DNA from: an uncultured Rhodopila sp.
GTDB lineage: Bacteria > Pseudomonadota > Alphaproteobacteria > Acetobacterales > Acetobacteraceae
Assembly (NCBI RefSeq): GCF_903944925.1
Contig: NZ_CAJATU010000119.1
Coordinates: forward strand, 1 to 34,989
DNA: 34,989 bases
Reading direction: 5' to 3'
Both the position numbers and the translations under genes were made by a program. The notes under the pieces are model-generated. The model did not search any database. It was not told where the DNA came from and was given only the letters and a program-made list of their open reading frames with translations. Numbering within the stretch: position 1 is the first letter of the stretch; the number at the start of each line of letters is the position of its first letter. Of this stretch, positions 16,506 through 26,273 are shown piece after piece.

Positions 16506-19500
16506 ACGTCCTCCAGGGCGAGCTTGATCGCAGCCAGCACGACGAGATCGGCTTCGGCCCGGCGATCGACGGTTCTGGAGCCGGCTCGCACCTCATTGAA
16601 CAGGCTGAAACCACCACCCTGCTGAAGCGGTGGGTAGGTTGCCGTCACGGCGCGATCATCGGCAGCGAAGGCGGCGGCGGCATTGGCGAGACGATCACCC
16701 TGCGTTATGAACCGCCTGGCGTCCTTCAACCACCAGCTCATCCGGCCGGCGGCGTCGGCCCTCAGTTCCAGGTGCCCGGCGGTGTAGGCGGTGGCGAAGG
16801 CGCGGAAACGATCCGGCTTCGCGAAAGCGATCGACAGTTCGCGCGGCATCGTTTCCACCGTGCGCTGAAGCAGGTGAACGATGTTCTGACGGAGCCTTTC
16901 GCCTGCAACATCGGCCGGCTGCACGACGGGCAGCGGCGCTGGCGAGGTCGCAGCAGGCAGCGGCGCCCATCCTATCCACCGTATCGCGGAGCGATCCCCG
17001 CCGGTCGCTTCGCGGTGCGCGCGCTGGTCCACCGGACCGGCAATTTCGGTGAGGAAGGATCGCAGATGACCGGCCGCGGATTCCTCGCCCGCCCCGGGAT
17101 GCACGAGCAGTGCATCTTTGGAGGCATGTCCCTGCGTCAAGCCGCGAGCCAGACGGCGCACATCCAGCGGATCAAGCCGGGCAATCGCAGTGTCGATATG
17201 GCTGGCGGGTACCAGGCTGGCGATGGCTTCCGCCATGTCGCGCAACGCGCGCAACGCTGCATCGGGTGTGCGCAGTTCCGTTCGATGGCCGATACGGCTG
17301 CGGACGACCGGCAACAAAGCATTGTTGTCGATGGTGACTGCAAATCCGACCCGTTCGCCGATTGGATCCGCATCCGGCCCGTGTTGGCCGGCCCAGGCAC
17401 GCACCGCGTCCGCAAGCCACCGGTCGATCATGGCTTCGTCCGCAGCGGTGTCGAGCAGAGCCAGGCGAGCGTTTGAAGGCTCGATGTCGCGCAGCAAGGC
17501 AGAACGTTTTTTCGCCGCCTCGGCCATCGCCGCCAACAGAGCCCCGGTCCACCGGCGCAGGGCGGAGGCCAGCAAGTCAAGCCGATCGGCCAGCGCGTCC
17601 ATCATTGTCAGCGTGTTCGCGGGCGCGGCCAATATTTGCGCTTCGGTCCGCAACGAGCCGCGTAAGTGTTTGGCCAGCAGCGTCATTCCGGCCGCCACCT
17701 GCTCCGGGGTCAGGTTGCGTCCCGGCTCGGCGAACGCATTCGACAAGGAATGGGCTGCCGCCCGTATCATCCATTCCAGATTGTCCTCGCCGACCGAGGC
17801 CAGTGCAGCCAGAAACGCCGGCATGCGGCTGGCGTCCGAACTCGCTTCCACCAACGGGCGCCAGGGTGAGGCAGCAGCATCGGTTTCAACGCTCTTTTGC
17901 AATGCGTTCCGGGCATCCTCCTCGGTGGCCGGCGCGATAGCGAAGCCCGTATCATCAGGCGCGAGTTGGACACCGCCCAGAAGGCGGGCCGCGATCACCC
18001 GCACCAGCAATTCTTCAGCGACTAGGTCGCGTACGTGAGCCCGGCGTACCGCAATGGCGGAGGCTTGGATGGAAGCGGTCGGGCCGGCCGTCTGCGCGAT
18101 CGCCGATAAAAGCTCGAGCCGCGGGTTGGCGTCGACCAGCACCGCGGCGGTCATTGCGGCTTCAAGTTGTGTCTCCGCGTCGGTGCCGACAGCCGCGAGC
18201 AGCGTATCGAGCGGGGCTTCGCTATCGGTCCGGTCGAGCAAGGGATCACCTTGCCCAAGCACGATGTGCTGCGGGTAAAGACCGAAGCTGCGCGAGGTCG
18301 AGTCCTCCTGAAACAAGGCGTCCCGGCGTTTGCGGGCTTCCAGATCGTCGGTGTCGGAGCAGACAATTGCGATGATCTCAGGGATCAAGTCGCCATGCTG
18401 CTGCACCTCACGCGCGCGACGGCGCAGGATTCGGGCGACATCCAGCAGAGCAGCGCTTCCGAATCCCCCGGCCGCGTGCGCGAACAAAACGATCTGCCGC
18501 ACGCCGCCGAGCGCCGGACGGCGAAGCAACTCGTCCAAGTGACGACCCAAATCGGCTGCCAGGCCACCCTTGTCGAACCAGCGCAACAAAGCGGTGTGGG
18601 CCAGGAGGCGATCACCGTGACTACCACTGCCGAGGTTCAGCTCTTGCCGGCTGGCATGGCGATAGTTTGCCATTTGCGCGTTGCCGCCGACAGTTCGGTG
18701 CTCGCGCGCAACGTCGTCGAGATAGCTGTAGACGTCGGTGACCGCGGCAGGGGCAACCAGAGACTGATACGGCAGCGCGAAGTCCGCCGCGGTGGTCGGG
18801 AGTTTCGCGCCGTCGACATCAATGGCCAGAAAAGAACAGGGCGGTAACGCGGCCTCGCCTGCATGTGCGTGCAGCATCTCCAGCCGGGCCGCCTGCAGCG
18901 CCCCACCGCCCCAGCGGCCGAGACCGATGAACAAGGTCGGGACGACCGGTTCGCGACGTTCGGCCGGCGGCGGAAAACGCAACACGTCACCGGCCGGCGG
19001 CGGCAGTGGATCGGGAATCCGAGGCGTTGGCGGCTTGATCTCGTCCGGCGGCCGGACCAGCAGGCAACGCAGCGACCAGCCCAGACACGGCAGCAGCGAC
19101 CAGAGGAGAAACAGCGGCGATATCACCAGCGTGTTGCGTACGCGGCAGTTTTGCTCAACTGCCCGGCCGTCGCGGTCGAGATAAGTCAATTTCGGCGGGG
19201 CCAATTGCAAGGGCATCAGGCCGACGACCTTCGGCACAAGGCCGTGCTCGAACGACATCCGGTTGCCTGGCACACCATCGACTTCGCGCGTCAGGTAGCC
19301 CGACGACAGCAGCCAACCTGTATTCGGAACCGCCGCGTCGAACAGTCTTCCGTCGACGCCTTCGCTGAATATTCCGGGCGGCCGCGCGGGCGTCAAAGCC
19401 TGGCCCGTGCCGGACGCGACAGCTTCGCGGAACTTGGCCATGATTTCGCTTTGATTGTCAGGCCTGAGCTGGTGATCATTCGATCCGGTGATCTGAGCCA

Positions 19501-20188
19501 TGTTCGGGTTGAGGTGGCCCGGAGTGCCAACGGCGTAGATGTCCGCGCCCATCCGCCGCAACGCCCCGCCTGCCGCCGCCATGTCATTCCAAGTGAAGCG
19601 CACGGCAGGGCATGTCGGCCCGCTGCAGTCGACAAGCTCGCCGTCCGTATAAAAGACAATAATCTTTCTCGAGTCCTTGCGTGCGTGCCGCAACGTCTCG
19701 GCTGCCAGATCGAAACCTGCGCGCGAGTCGTTCTCGCCGCCGAGGTCGTGAAGCCGGCGCAACGCATTTGCCATGACGGAGACGTCATCGGTCCAATCCG
19801 CCTGCAGCACCGCACCGACCTCAAACGAGATCAATGCGACGTTGCTTCCCGGGCGAGATTTAAGTTGCCGCATCACGGCAAGCCCGGCCTGGACCATATC
19901 GTCGCGCGTCGAATCGGTCGAACCGGACACGTCCACCATAATGAGCAGGTCGATGGGCGGAGGCACGGCGAGCGGGCGCGCATCCGGGACAGCCACCGGG
20001 GCGTACGTTGTCGTCAGCAAGTTGGGGCTATCAACCCAACTCAGCGTCTGTTCGGGGTCGCAGAACAGCGGGCCGGGGTCAGGCGGCGCATTGGTCGAGC
20101 CGGTCCATGCCCACAAACCGCCGATGACCACGAGCGGTCCCCCGACGGCAATCACCAGCCCGACCAGATACTCACTTATTCGCCGCAC
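16502..20188 (-). CDS. vWA - TM - tubulin/FtsZ-like fusion protein (1228 aa)
   Basis: Topology: TM helix 8-29, vWA domain about 78-260 with MVDVSGSTDS (Asp86, Ser88, Ser90) and FYTDGE (Asp182), a Cys pair in CSGPTC that suggests an oxidising compartment, TM helix about 353-378, and a Pro-rich linker 380-415. The C-terminal 800 residues begin with a tubulin/FtsZ-like domain: Gly-rich loop LFIGLGRWGGGAL (419-431), FLAIDVDG (about 453-460), and the signature FAHAAGGFGSAALLD (569-583), close to the tubulin GGGTGSG motif. A conserved follow-on segment lies at 704-739. The rest is helical. The vWA is expected to be periplasmic and the tubulin-like part cytoplasmic, where GTP is available. The start is GTG at 20188, 33 bases after the upstream gene. 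The tubulin_2 (PF13809) family is the likely match. Confidence 0.88.
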   Translation of the reverse strand: MRRISEYLVGLVIAVGGPLVVIGGLWAWTGSTNAPPDPGPLFCDPEQTLSWVDSPNLLTTTYAPVAVPDARPLAVPPPIDLLIMVDVSGSTDSTRDDMVQAGLAVMRQLKSRPGSNVALISFEVGAVLQADWTDDVSVMANALRRLHDLGGENDSRAGFDLAAETLRHARKDSRKIIVFYTDGELVDCSGPTCPAVRFTWNDMAAAGGALRRMGADIYAVGTPGHLNPNMAQITGSNDHQLRPDNQSEIMAKFREAVASGTGQALTPARPPGIFSEGVDGRLFDAAVPNTGWLLSSGYLTREVDGVPGNRMSFEHGLVPKVVGLMPLQLAPPKLTYLDRDGRAVEQNCRVRNTLVISPLFLLWSLLPCLGWSLRCLLVRPPDEIKPPTPRIPDPLPPPAGDVLRFPPPAERREPVVPTLFIGLGRWGGGALQAARLEMLHAHAGEAALPPCSFLAIDVDGAKLPTTAADFALPYQSLVAPAAVTDVYSYLDDVAREHRTVGGNAQMANYRHASRQELNLGSGSHGDRLLAHTALLRWFDKGGLAADLGRHLDELLRRPALGGVRQIVLFAHAAGGFGSAALLDVARILRRRAREVQQHGDLIPEIIAIVCSDTDDLEARKRRDALFQEDSTSRSFGLYPQHIVLGQGDPLLDRTDSEAPLDTLLAAVGTDAETQLEAAMTAAVLVDANPRLELLSAIAQTAGPTASIQASAIAVRRAHVRDLVAEELLVRVIAARLLGGVQLAPDDTGFAIAPATEEDARNALQKSVETDAAASPWRPLVEASSDASRMPAFLAALASVGEDNLEWMIRAAAHSLSNAFAEPGRNLTPEQVAAGMTLLAKHLRGSLRTEAQILAAPANTLTMMDALADRLDLLASALRRWTGALLAAMAEAAKKRSALLRDIEPSNARLALLDTAADEAMIDRWLADAVRAWAGQHGPDADPIGERVGFAVTIDNNALLPVVRSRIGHRTELRTPDAALRALRDMAEAIASLVPASHIDTAIARLDPLDVRRLARGLTQGHASKDALLVHPGAGEESAAGHLRSFLTEIAGPVDQRAHREATGGDRSAIRWIGWAPLPAATSPAPLPVVQPADVAGERLRQNIVHLLQRTVETMPRELSIAFAKPDRFRAFATAYTAGHLELRADAAGRMSWWLKDARRFITQGDRLANAAAAFAADDRAVTATYPPLQQGGGFSLFNEVRAGSRTVDRRAEADLVVLAAIKLALEDV

Positions 20189-20221
20189 GACATTTCGCCC
20201 GATTAAACGTGGTTGCTTGGG

Positions 20222-23200
20222 TCAGGACAGCATTCTGTTGGACAAATCGGCCGTGTTCGCGGGATCGCCGTAAAACTGCATCGCCATTTTCAGCCCTTCG
20301 CGGTCTCGTGCGTGGTGGGCTTTCTGATAATCGTCGTCGGTGGCGTGGCCAATCGGGAAACTCGTGTCCAGAAACCGATCCAGGTTTTCGTCCCGGATGA
20401 AAGCCTGAACCTGTTGGGCATAGCTCATGCCTTCGACGCCGCGCTTGTGCGTTCCCGTCGGATCGGCGGCGGCCGCCTTCGCACTGGCAAGGGCGCTGGC
20501 GAGTTCGATCGGGAACAGCGATCTCGGCTCGTCCTCGATACGCTGCAGAACAAATACGACGGCGGCGCGGATCAGGTCTTCGCCGGGTTTACTGAGCTTG
20601 ACCGAGCGGCCGGGAGCATGCCAAACCCAGGCGGTGGTGTCATCGTCACGCTCGACTGCTCCGGTGGCCAGGCAGAGGACGAATGCACGGAAGTAGTCGG
20701 GCCGATCCAGCAGGCGGACGATGCGCGGCGGAACCAGACTGTCCGCGCTGGTTATGTTGCGCGTCCGCCGCGCGACCTGGCGTTCGATGAACCATGCCTC
20801 CGACTCGCCTCGGAACGGATGATAGATCAGCGCGCGCTGAAGTTCGCGGTCGTTGACCTGGATGTTGGAGCCGAGCAGGGCGGTGTATTCCCGCTGGCAC
20901 GTCTTGATGTCCTCGATGTCTGAATAATCCAGCCGCGCGGCCTTCAGCAATGTCAGCGACGTCGGGTCGGTGTAGTTGATGATGGAACTTGCGGTGGTAT
21001 TGCCGGTGGCGATGTTCACCTCGCCGAGTTGCCCCTTCAGCGCGTCGGCAAAATTCTGATTGTAGGCGCCGACCGGTTGCCGGTAGACCCAGCGCACACC
21101 GCCGGCCTTCTGATCATCCAAAAGCAGCGCGGCGCTGTCGTTCAGGCGGACGGCAATGTTCCTGGCCTCCGCCCCGTGTTCATCTACCTCGAACTTCAGA
21201 TAGTCGAAGATGTCGACGTTCCGTAGCTTGGTATCGATAACCGGACGGAACGCGTCGAACAGAAATTGATCGATACGCCGGATATCCGGAACCTGTTCGT
21301 ATTGCCCGTTGCGCTGAATCGCCAGGGAAAATGTCGGCCGGCCGGTTTTGTCGAGGCCGGCGACCCACTTGCTGCGCTGGACCCATTGCCAGGCCAGGGT
21401 TTCATCCCGATCCTCACGCGTGCCGATCTGGCGCAGCTTGTCGGCGTATCCCTGCATCCAAATCTCCTGCCGCCCGGCCGGCGCGAGGCTGATCAGCGAA
21501 CGTTTGTCATTGGAAAGCCGGAGGAGCCGGTTGATCAGCCTGTCGAGATGGTCGGAGCGGATGGAACTCAGCTTGGGGACGCGATCTCCGCGCTCCAGGA
21601 CGATGGACAGCATGACTTCCTGCAGCGCGTCGCGCCAGGCGGTATAGCGCTGCCGGACGGCGGCAATGATGTCGCGCATGTCGAGCAGCAAATGCCGCTT
21701 CTGATGCCAGGTCACGTAGTCGGCGCACTCCTGGCGCGCGAAGAGCTGCGGGTCCTCGACCCATGTCAGCAGCGGCATTCTCGATGGCGACGTTTCCGAC
21801 AGGGTGACGATCGCGCTGTTGTAGCGGTGCTCGACGTCTCCCCGCTTCAGTGCCAGGCCTTCGTTGCAGTTTCCAAGCAGTGCTTCAAGGTTGCCGAGCG
21901 GCCCTTCGGTGCCCCCCAGGATCTGCAATTGAGCGAGCAGGCGGGTCATCTGCGTGCCCTCCGTGGCCGGGGGCGGTCTGACGCTGCCTCCACGCTGGGC
22001 CAATTCGGTTCCGTCGGCAAGAACGGGTATCCCGATGACCGTAAAACCGTCGATCGCTTCGCGAACCTGGGCGTCAACCTTTTGCAGGAGGGTCTCGGTA
22101 ACTGATTGCCTGACGAAGCGACGCCCTTTCTCGAAGGTGCCCTCGCCCCCGGAGGCGTTCAAGTAGCGCGTTGTTGCAGCCCGTAATTCTTTTGCGAACC
22201 GGGCAAGCGATTCCGGCTGCGACTCCTTGGGTCCTTTGGCCTTTCTGTTTTCCTGAAAAGTTTTGACGTTGATGTCATGCGCAGAAATACTGTCGCTCTG
22301 CTTGCCAAGAAAATAGACCGGATTGCAGTAGGCGAGCGGCACGGTATGGACGGTATCGTCCTCGCTCAGCTCCGGTTTTGATTCGAACTGGTACCATCGG
22401 TTGATGATGGTTTCGGGGCCGAGATTCTTCTCGATGTACAGCGGAAATTGATCTCGCTCTCTGGCGGCGAGTTCACGCAGCTCCTCAAACAATTTTAACA
22501 TCGAGTCAACGAGTTTGCGCGCTTCAGTCTCTCGGTCCAGGGGACTGCCGGAATGGAAACCGACGCTCCGGCGCTGAGCATCGATGCTGCCGTCTTCCTT
22601 CGGCACGCCGATGGAGCGCAGATAGTCGCGCACCTGTTCCCAAACGAAGATCTCCTTATAAGTGGTCAGCGGGATCGATAGTCTTGCTCCGCCGAAACAG
22701 AGTGGAAAGTCGGTATTGATCAGTTCTTCCATCATCTGCGGCCCGACATTCTCGTCGAGGAACGTGTCGACCGCGCTTGCAACCGCGTTGAAAAACGAGA
22801 TGCGCGCGGACTTGCTTTCACAGTTTTCGCCGAGATAGGCGAGGAAATCGAACAGCCTCTGCGGGATGAATACGCGTTTCCCGCCATCCCCGTATGTGAA
22901 CTCGGACGACGCGGTCGCCGGTATCGTGTTGGTAGTAAAACGGTCGCGGGCAGGCATCTTGACGCCCTGGAAGTTGATCTCCTGCAAGCGCTGCAGTTCC
23001 CGCAGAAAGCTGTAGGCGCGCGCCTTGCTGATCCCGCCTTCGGTTTTGTAAGAGCTCCCGACTTCGGCGTAGACCTCCGGCAGCACGATCAGACCAACGA
23101 TGGTCGGCCGCAGATCCAATTGCTGGCAGATCATCCTGACGATGGCGGCGGCGTCGATCATGCAACCGGCGCCGGTTCCACCCGCGGACGAGCCTGCTAT

Positions 23201-23731
23201 CCAGACGGCCACATTGTCGCTTTTGACCGTGCTTTTCAGTCCCCTCAGCCCACGGGAGATTGCGTTCTGCACCTTGTCGAAATTGGCGAACATCGCATAG
23301 CGGCCGATCTGGCGCTGCTGCGCGGCTCCGGTCGAGATGTTCAGGTGGGCAGCCGGCAACTGCGACAGGGCGTCCGTGTGCAGCCAGTCCTTGAGGTGCG
23401 GGTAGTTGTCGCGGTTGCCGCCGCGCGACATTTCGCTTTCCACCAGGCGCAGCAATCCGGGATGACCTTCCTCCAGCGCCACATATTCTGTTTCGGGGTC
23501 CAGGTGGATGTTCTCTCGTCCCTGGGCGATCTCTTCGCGGAACCCCGCGGTGCCGGCGATTTCAACCGATTGACCCGGCTTCCACCTTTCCCGCGCGATC
23601 GTGTCGAACTCGATGAAGGTCAGATGATTCGGCTTTTCGCCATGCTTATAGATCGCAAGTTCCTTCAGGTAGGTCAGGATGTGCGTGCCGGTGCCGCCAA
23701 ATCCCAGTGCCAGGGTCCCCATCGTCGCCAT
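20222..23731 (-). CDS. Stand-alone large tubulin/FtsZ-like protein (1169 aa)
   Basis: The chain opens directly with a nucleotide-binding loop, LALGFGGTGTHILTYLKEL (residues 7-25), then FIEFDT (39-44). The tubulin signature AGSSAGGTGAGCMID is at 179-193, followed by IVGLIVLPEVY and KARAYSFLRELQRL (about 236-249), a pattern I associate with the tubulin_2 (PF13809) family. The sequence FGGARLSIPLTTYKEI (346-361) closes the conserved core. FtsZ is about 380 residues, so some 800 residues here are an added, mostly helical C-terminal region. No membrane helix is seen. It probably binds and hydrolyses GTP and may polymerise (family knowledge; not shown here). It lies between the secreted vWA gene (52 bases upstream) and the vWA-tubulin fusion gene, so it may be the soluble filament or switch on which the fused paralogues assemble. 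Confidence 0.88.
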   Translation of the reverse strand: MATMGTLALGFGGTGTHILTYLKELAIYKHGEKPNHLTFIEFDTIARERWKPGQSVEIAGTAGFREEIAQGRENIHLDPETEYVALEEGHPGLLRLVESEMSRGGNRDNYPHLKDWLHTDALSQLPAAHLNISTGAAQQRQIGRYAMFANFDKVQNAISRGLRGLKSTVKSDNVAVWIAGSSAGGTGAGCMIDAAAIVRMICQQLDLRPTIVGLIVLPEVYAEVGSSYKTEGGISKARAYSFLRELQRLQEINFQGVKMPARDRFTTNTIPATASSEFTYGDGGKRVFIPQRLFDFLAYLGENCESKSARISFFNAVASAVDTFLDENVGPQMMEELINTDFPLCFGGARLSIPLTTYKEIFVWEQVRDYLRSIGVPKEDGSIDAQRRSVGFHSGSPLDRETEARKLVDSMLKLFEELRELAARERDQFPLYIEKNLGPETIINRWYQFESKPELSEDDTVHTVPLAYCNPVYFLGKQSDSISAHDINVKTFQENRKAKGPKESQPESLARFAKELRAATTRYLNASGGEGTFEKGRRFVRQSVTETLLQKVDAQVREAIDGFTVIGIPVLADGTELAQRGGSVRPPPATEGTQMTRLLAQLQILGGTEGPLGNLEALLGNCNEGLALKRGDVEHRYNSAIVTLSETSPSRMPLLTWVEDPQLFARQECADYVTWHQKRHLLLDMRDIIAAVRQRYTAWRDALQEVMLSIVLERGDRVPKLSSIRSDHLDRLINRLLRLSNDKRSLISLAPAGRQEIWMQGYADKLRQIGTREDRDETLAWQWVQRSKWVAGLDKTGRPTFSLAIQRNGQYEQVPDIRRIDQFLFDAFRPVIDTKLRNVDIFDYLKFEVDEHGAEARNIAVRLNDSAALLLDDQKAGGVRWVYRQPVGAYNQNFADALKGQLGEVNIATGNTTASSIINYTDPTSLTLLKAARLDYSDIEDIKTCQREYTALLGSNIQVNDRELQRALIYHPFRGESEAWFIERQVARRTRNITSADSLVPPRIVRLLDRPDYFRAFVLCLATGAVERDDDTTAWVWHAPGRSVKLSKPGEDLIRAAVVFVLQRIEDEPRSLFPIELASALASAKAAAADPTGTHKRGVEGMSYAQQVQAFIRDENLDRFLDTSFPIGHATDDDYQKAHHARDREGLKMAMQFYGDPANTADLSNRMLS

Positions 23732-23782
23732 GTCAGCTTATCCCCATCCCGTTACCCACACTCTACCGCAACGTTCCCGCGA

Positions 23783-26215
23783 CTACGCGGCCCTTTGCCG
23801 CACGGATTTTGTCCGCAGGGCGATGTGCCAGTTGTTGTCACCGAGAGCCCGCACCGGGTCGCCCTCGGGATTTGCCCGGATAATCTGTCGGTGCGATTGT
23901 TTCTTTCCGTGCAGGCGGTAAACCACTTCGGCGACCGGACGGTCGCCGACCGACTGCAATCGTCGATACGACAGGCGCTCCATCATGATCGGCCGGTTCT
24001 GATCGTCAAGCTGTATGACATTTTTGTAAGTCTGCCGATAGACCCCGCTTACCGGCAACACTTTGCCCGCGGTCAGGCCGCGGCGGCGGTCGTAGACCGC
24101 AAGCTCGACGACGTTGCCCCGCCGCTGGTCCTCGCTGCGGACGCGCAGCCGGGGGGCCTGCCATAGGCCGACACCAATCACCGCACCGGCCGCTGCCGCA
24201 ATCCCGATCAGCACTGCCGCGGCCGCCAACCACCACGGAAACCGCACGGCGAACCCGGTCAGCGACATCGGATCCCCGGCGGCACGCTCCGGCACGGCGG
24301 GCGGCGGAACCCGCACGGATACCAGCCTCCGTCCGTCCAGCAGTGGCCCTTGCGGCGTGATCCGGAAGCCGAGAGGTACTGCCGAGAGCCACCCCTCGCC
24401 GCGCCCGAGCTTGAAATCAACGGGCATGTCCAGAACCAGGCGGCCGCCTTCGGCCCTGACCGGCAACGGAGGTCCGGATGCCACACCGGAGCGGCCGAGC
24501 GGCACCGCACTGAGGAACGTCGCGGGTTGGGAAACGCTGGTTGCCAGATCTTCGACTGTCTTGTCGCTGCCCTCGACAAGTCTGAAACTGAATGAAGCGT
24601 GGCGGGTCCATGGCATGACGGTCAGCGGCCTGTCGGCGGCGGGCGACTCGAGCATCAGCGAGTAGGTCGGATGCTGGGCTACCGAGATTTGGATTCGCAA
24701 CGGCTGTGCGCCGCGCTGGAGATCATAGGACGTTCCATCCGGGGCATGCGCCTGCGCCGCAACGTCGATGCTGTAGATACCCGGCTCGGCCGGCGTCCAG
24801 TCGGTCAGCAGGCGTCCTGATGCCTCACTGCGTAGAGGCAGGTCCAACGTCTTTTTGCTCGGGGAGATCACGTGCAGGCTGCCTGAGATCGGCCAGTCCG
24901 CCAATGGCACGACGGCGACACCCGGCTCGTATTCAAGTTGCAGGACAAGGCGGCTCGGACTGTCGAGGGCCACCTCCCCAACCGGATCCACAAGTGAGAT
25001 CGCAGGGCCGAGCGGCTGCACGTTGACGTCGGTCCGGGACCGGTCGAAGCCGCTCAACCGATAGGCACCCGGCTCCGGGCGGTTCACTTCAAAAACATTG
25101 AAGATCTCCGGACTGATGCCTGATGCCCCTGCCAACGGCGTTATCTCACGGCCACCGGGATCGACAAGCTTCAGCGGGAATGTCGGGTGGGCATATTGAA
25201 CCCGGAACACGATTCTTCGCAGATAGGGTGTAGCGCTATACACCTCCCCCTCGACCGTCTCGCTTTTGCCGGCGTTGAGCCAGCGGTCCACGATTTCGTT
25301 GGCGAGGCGGGCGATGCCGGGGAATGGGTTGGGGGCCAGGATCGCGTGGTCGGGTGCGGCCGTCACGTCCCGCCAGAATTCGCCGTCGGGCTGACCACCG
25401 CCGGCCGGCGGCGTGTTCCAGTAGGGATCTGACTTGCTGTCGATCGCAATGACCCAAAGTTCTGTGCCGCGGCCGCGCAATTGAGTGCTTAGCGATTTTA
25501 TTTCGCTACGTAGGGTATCGAGCGAGGTCGCTCTTCGCTCCGGCCGGCCGTCGGTCACCAGCACCAGGACGCGCCGGCGCAAAGGGCCGGCGGCGGGAGC
25601 CGGGCCGAATGTTTGCAGGGCGGCCCGGAACGCTGCGGGGGTGTCAGTATAAATCATATCCCTTGCGGAAAGTTGGTCAACCGCGAGATGAGCGGCTCTG
25701 ACCGCCCGGTCTGCATCGCCCGCATCGTGGGCAAGCCTCAGATTGTCGATCGAGACCTTCGCCTGGGTGCCGAACTCGATTACGGATACATCGTGGACCC
25801 GCGGGGAGTTTCGAGCATCCAGCGCGAGCAGGTAGACGATCTGCTGCGCGAGCGACACGCGATGTCCCTCGGGATCGCTGGGCTTCTCCCTTGGACTGCC
25901 GCTCATGCTTTCGGACTGATCGATAACGATCGCAACGCTGATTCCGTCGGCGTCCTCGGCCCAGGCCGAAGTGGTCGGCTGTAGAATGACCAGGCACAGC
26001 AAAACAACAATACCCGGCAACAGGCAGCCCCATTTCGCGACGAGGCCGACGACCACCACAACACTGTCAAACCATTGATTGAACCTGATTCGAGCGAAGC
26101 CTGGCGCCGGCCCGGGGTCACGATAGCCTGCGGCACCATCGTCATATCGGTGTGAGGCGTTCCGGCCACGCTTGCGCCTTCGCTTATCACTCAGGGATCG
26201 GAGACGATTCAGCAT
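23783..26215 (-). CDS. Membrane-anchored vWA protein with beta-rich stalk (about 810 aa)
   Basis: A very basic N-terminus (DKRRRKRGRN) is followed by hydrophobic stretches (about 51-60 and 63-82) ending in a signal-peptidase-like site (TSAWAED). The vWA domain follows (about 92-300) with a full metal site: IVIDQSESMSG (Asp99, Ser101, Ser103), Thr in YTDTPAAF, VTDGRPERR (Asp222). The middle (about 320-640) is beta-rich and looks like Ig-type modules. A TM helix lies at about 660-684 (core WLAAAAVLIGIAAAAGAVIG), and a basic tail of about 125 residues should be cytoplasmic. I took the ATG at 26215, because the likely transcription start lies near 26238, downstream of the longest reading (TTG at 26248). 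It is the first gene of the minus-strand operon. No MoxR ATPase, the common partner of vWA proteins, is nearby. Confidence 0.85.
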   Translation of the reverse strand: MLNRLRSLSDKRRRKRGRNASHRYDDGAAGYRDPGPAPGFARIRFNQWFDSVVVVVGLVAKWGCLLPGIVVLLCLVILQPTTSAWAEDADGISVAIVIDQSESMSGSPREKPSDPEGHRVSLAQQIVYLLALDARNSPRVHDVSVIEFGTQAKVSIDNLRLAHDAGDADRAVRAAHLAVDQLSARDMIYTDTPAAFRAALQTFGPAPAAGPLRRRVLVLVTDGRPERRATSLDTLRSEIKSLSTQLRGRGTELWVIAIDSKSDPYWNTPPAGGGQPDGEFWRDVTAAPDHAILAPNPFPGIARLANEIVDRWLNAGKSETVEGEVYSATPYLRRIVFRVQYAHPTFPLKLVDPGGREITPLAGASGISPEIFNVFEVNRPEPGAYRLSGFDRSRTDVNVQPLGPAISLVDPVGEVALDSPSRLVLQLEYEPGVAVVPLADWPISGSLHVISPSKKTLDLPLRSEASGRLLTDWTPAEPGIYSIDVAAQAHAPDGTSYDLQRGAQPLRIQISVAQHPTYSLMLESPAADRPLTVMPWTRHASFSFRLVEGSDKTVEDLATSVSQPATFLSAVPLGRSGVASGPPLPVRAEGGRLVLDMPVDFKLGRGEGWLSAVPLGFRITPQGPLLDGRRLVSVRVPPPAVPERAAGDPMSLTGFAVRFPWWLAAAAVLIGIAAAAGAVIGVGLWQAPRLRVRSEDQRRGNVVELAVYDRRRGLTAGKVLPVSGVYRQTYKNVIQLDDQNRPIMMERLSYRRLQSVGDRPVAEVVYRLHGKKQSHRQIIRANPEGDPVRALGDNNWHIALRTKSVRQRAA

Positions 26216-26244
26216 TTTCTGGACAGCCACATGGAAGAGTCGCT

Positions 26245-26273
26245 TCAATAAACCGTGACCCGAGTAGCGTCAA
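26245..26273 (-). promoter_or_regulatory. Candidate sigma70-like promoter of the minus-strand operon
   Basis: Minus strand: TTGACG (26273-26268), a spacer of exactly 17 bases, then TATTGA (26250-26245). The -35 box matches the consensus at five of six positions; the -10 box is weaker. Transcription would start near 26238, about 20 bases before the ATG of the vWA gene. Confidence 0.4.

Noticed and set aside
18863..20206. Plus-strand open frame of 447 codons opposite the vWA-tubulin fusion
   Set aside because: Antisense shadow of a gene with intact vWA and tubulin-like motifs; no domain is visible in its own translation.
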